A stretch of 36,049 nt of DNA from Azovibrio restrictus. Its GTDB lineage: Bacteria; Bacteroidota; Bacteroidia; Chitinophagales; Chitinophagaceae. Every line of letters begins with the position of its first letter. Position 1 is the stretch's first letter. This document shows positions 34,821 through 36,049 of the stretch, piece by piece. A program made the position numbers and the translations under genes. The notes beneath the pieces were generated by a model. It searched no databases. It was not told where the DNA came from and worked only from the letters and a program-made list of their open reading frames with translations. The stretch lies in the NCBI GenBank assembly GCA_029255605.1, contig JANLJF010000080.1, positions 1 to 36,049 on the forward strand, written 5' to 3'.

Positions 34821-36014
34821 ATGCCGGTAATATCACATCGCGGGGCGCAAATGCCGCCTTCCCCCATACGGAAATTGGTACCTTATGCAGAAACTGCGAA
34901 AAAGAAGGGTACAAAGGTTTATCATCTTAACATTGGCCAGCCCGATATAGAAACACCTAAAGCTATACTGGATGCCGTTCGCCATACCGATATGAAGGTA
35001 TTGGAGTATAGCCATAGTGCAGGTTTTGAAAGCTATCGTAAAAAACTGGTGGAATACTACGCGCGCAATGGCGTAAACGTAAACCACAACCAGATAATCG
35101 TTACCACCGGTGGTTCTGAAGCCATCCTCTTTGGCATAATGAGCTGCCTGGACCCGGGCGATGAGATCATCATCCCTGAACCATTCTATGCCAACTATAA
35201 TGGCTTTTCTACCAGCGCCGGTATCAAGATAGTGCCTATACCATCTGGTATAGACGATGGTTTTTCACTACCGCCGATAGAGGCTTTTGAAAAAGCGATC
35301 ACTACGCGTACCAAAGCAATTATGATATGCAACCCCAACAACCCTACGGGCTACTTGTATAGCCGCGAAGAGCTGGAGGTGCTGAAAGAAATATGCCTGA
35401 AACACGACTTGTTCCTGTTTAGCGATGAAGCTTACCGCGAGTTTTGCTACGATGGGAAAAAACATATCTCTGCACTTTCATTAGAAGGGCTGGAGCAGCA
35501 TGCTATACTGATGGATACTATTTCTAAAAGGTATAGTGCTTGCGGTGGCCGTATTGGTGCATTCGTTACGCACAACCAGCAGGTGCTGGATGCAGCTATG
35601 AAATTTGCACAGGCAAGGCTGAGCCCGCCATCTTTTGCCCAAATATTGGGTGAAGCAGCGGTAGACCTGCCTGCTGATTACTTCAGCGAGGTGCATGCAG
35701 AATACAACGGACGCCGCGACTTGTTGGTGAGCCGCCTGCAAGCTATGGAAGGTGTAAAATGCCCGATGCCCGGTGGTGCTTTCTATGCTATGGCCGAACT
35801 GCCTGTGGATGACAGCGAAAAATTCTGCCAATGGTTGCTGGAGTCTTTCTCGCACAATGGCGCTACGGTAATGATGGCGCCTGCTGCGGGCTTCTATGCT
35901 ACACCGGGCAAAGGAAAGCAGGAAGTGCGCCTGGCATATGTGTTGAATAAAGAAGACATCAATGGCGCTATGGATTGCCTGGAAGCAGCACTGAAAGAGT
36001 ACAATAAAAAGTAA
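34821..36014 (+). CDS. Class I/II pyridoxal-phosphate aminotransferase (aspartate aminotransferase-like)
   Basis: A 397-residue cytoplasmic enzyme of fold type I. Landmarks are LNIGQPDIETP (36-46), TTGGSEAI (95-102), NPNNPTG (171-177), SDEAYREF (201-208) and the Schiff-base lysine Lys236 in DTISKRYSACGGRIGAF. It should transfer amino groups between an amino acid and 2-oxoglutarate; the exact substrate is not decided by sequence. The start at 34821 is supported by a promoter that ends 4 nt before it; an internal ATG at 34851 is the alternative. It stands alone between a terminator and a hairpin cut off by the window end. Confidence 0.9.
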   Translation: MPVISHRGAQMPPSPIRKLVPYAETAKKKGTKVYHLNIGQPDIETPKAILDAVRHTDMKVLEYSHSAGFESYRKKLVEYYARNGVNVNHNQIIVTTGGSEAILFGIMSCLDPGDEIIIPEPFYANYNGFSTSAGIKIVPIPSGIDDGFSLPPIEAFEKAITTRTKAIMICNPNNPTGYLYSREELEVLKEICLKHDLFLFSDEAYREFCYDGKKHISALSLEGLEQHAILMDTISKRYSACGGRIGAFVTHNQQVLDAAMKFAQARLSPPSFAQILGEAAVDLPADYFSEVHAEYNGRRDLLVSRLQAMEGVKCPMPGGAFYAMAELPVDDSEKFCQWLLESFSHNGATVMMAPAAGFYATPGKGKQEVRLAYVLNKEDINGAMDCLEAALKEYNKK

Positions 36015-36032
36015 AATAGTTGCTATAAATAA

Positions 36033-36049
36033 AGAGCCCCTCAATGAGG
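36033..36049 (+). terminator. Start of a terminator hairpin cut by the window end
   Basis: AGCCCCTC and then GAGG begin a stem that would continue beyond the last base. Its position 18 nt after the aminotransferase stop fits a terminator. Confidence 0.45.

Noticed and set aside
1-36049. CRISPR arrays, tRNA or rRNA genes, insertion sequences, phage or defence genes
   Set aside because: I saw no regularly spaced repeats, cloverleaf-like sequences, transposase or integrase motifs, or known defence domains when reading both strands. A weak or divergent tRNA could be missed by eye.

Overview
The window looks like an ordinary chromosomal segment of a Bacteroidota bacterium, most likely of the Chitinophagales/Chitinophagaceae type. 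The reasons are the TamL lipoprotein directly behind TamB, a TonB-dependent receptor with a carboxypeptidase-like N-terminal domain, a DUF6089/PorG-like barrel, paired DUF1573 proteins, and promoters of the Bacteroidota type (TTG, 19-20 nt, TAnnTTTG) instead of Shine-Dalgarno-led starts. The family placement is inference. I see no transposase, integrase, phage gene, CRISPR array, tRNA or rRNA.

Layout. 1-835: the end of an unknown gene, then a small DUF2892 + SRPBCC protein that appears internally deleted. 863-8232 (-): tamB-tamL, an envelope assembly operon. 8502-9140: an orphan DUF47 (PhoU-like) protein. 9234-11096: a low-molecular-weight protein tyrosine phosphatase followed by hisS. 11165-12040 (-): a PorG-like barrel with a TTG start. 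12287-15546: tyrS, then a seven-CxxCH cytochrome with TPR repeats. 15600-16997 (-): two paralogous small outer membrane barrels, the first with its C-terminus displaced into another frame. 17120-17725 (-): Mn-type superoxide dismutase.

18023-22431: an RND permease and a TolC-like factor, with no adaptor gene beside them. 22485-24830 (-): ugd and a UDP-glucuronate decarboxylase, which together make UDP-xylose. 24980-25822: a lipoprotein of unknown function. 25873-27045 (-): a class III aminotransferase. 27237-31515: a TonB-dependent receptor followed by an apparently highly expressed parallel-beta-repeat lipoprotein. 31601-33610 (-): tsaC and a CCA-adding-type nucleotidyltransferase. 33771-34722: two tandem DUF1573 proteins. 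34821-36014: a class I/II aminotransferase.

Two themes recur. Many genes serve the envelope (tamBL, PorG-like, barrel pair, RND-TolC, TonB receptor and lipoprotein, UDP-sugars). A second set serves translation and tRNA maturation (hisS, tyrS, tsaC, cca). Most convergent gene ends share one palindromic terminator. No stretch without a gene exceeds 300 bases.

No classic defence or mobile system is visible. The observations I rate highest are the frameshifted barrel, several promoters whose -7 box lies only 4-8 nt before the ATG (predicting leaderless mRNAs) with a recurring CGC extension, the non-SusCD receptor-lipoprotein pair, and the RND-TolC pair without its adaptor.
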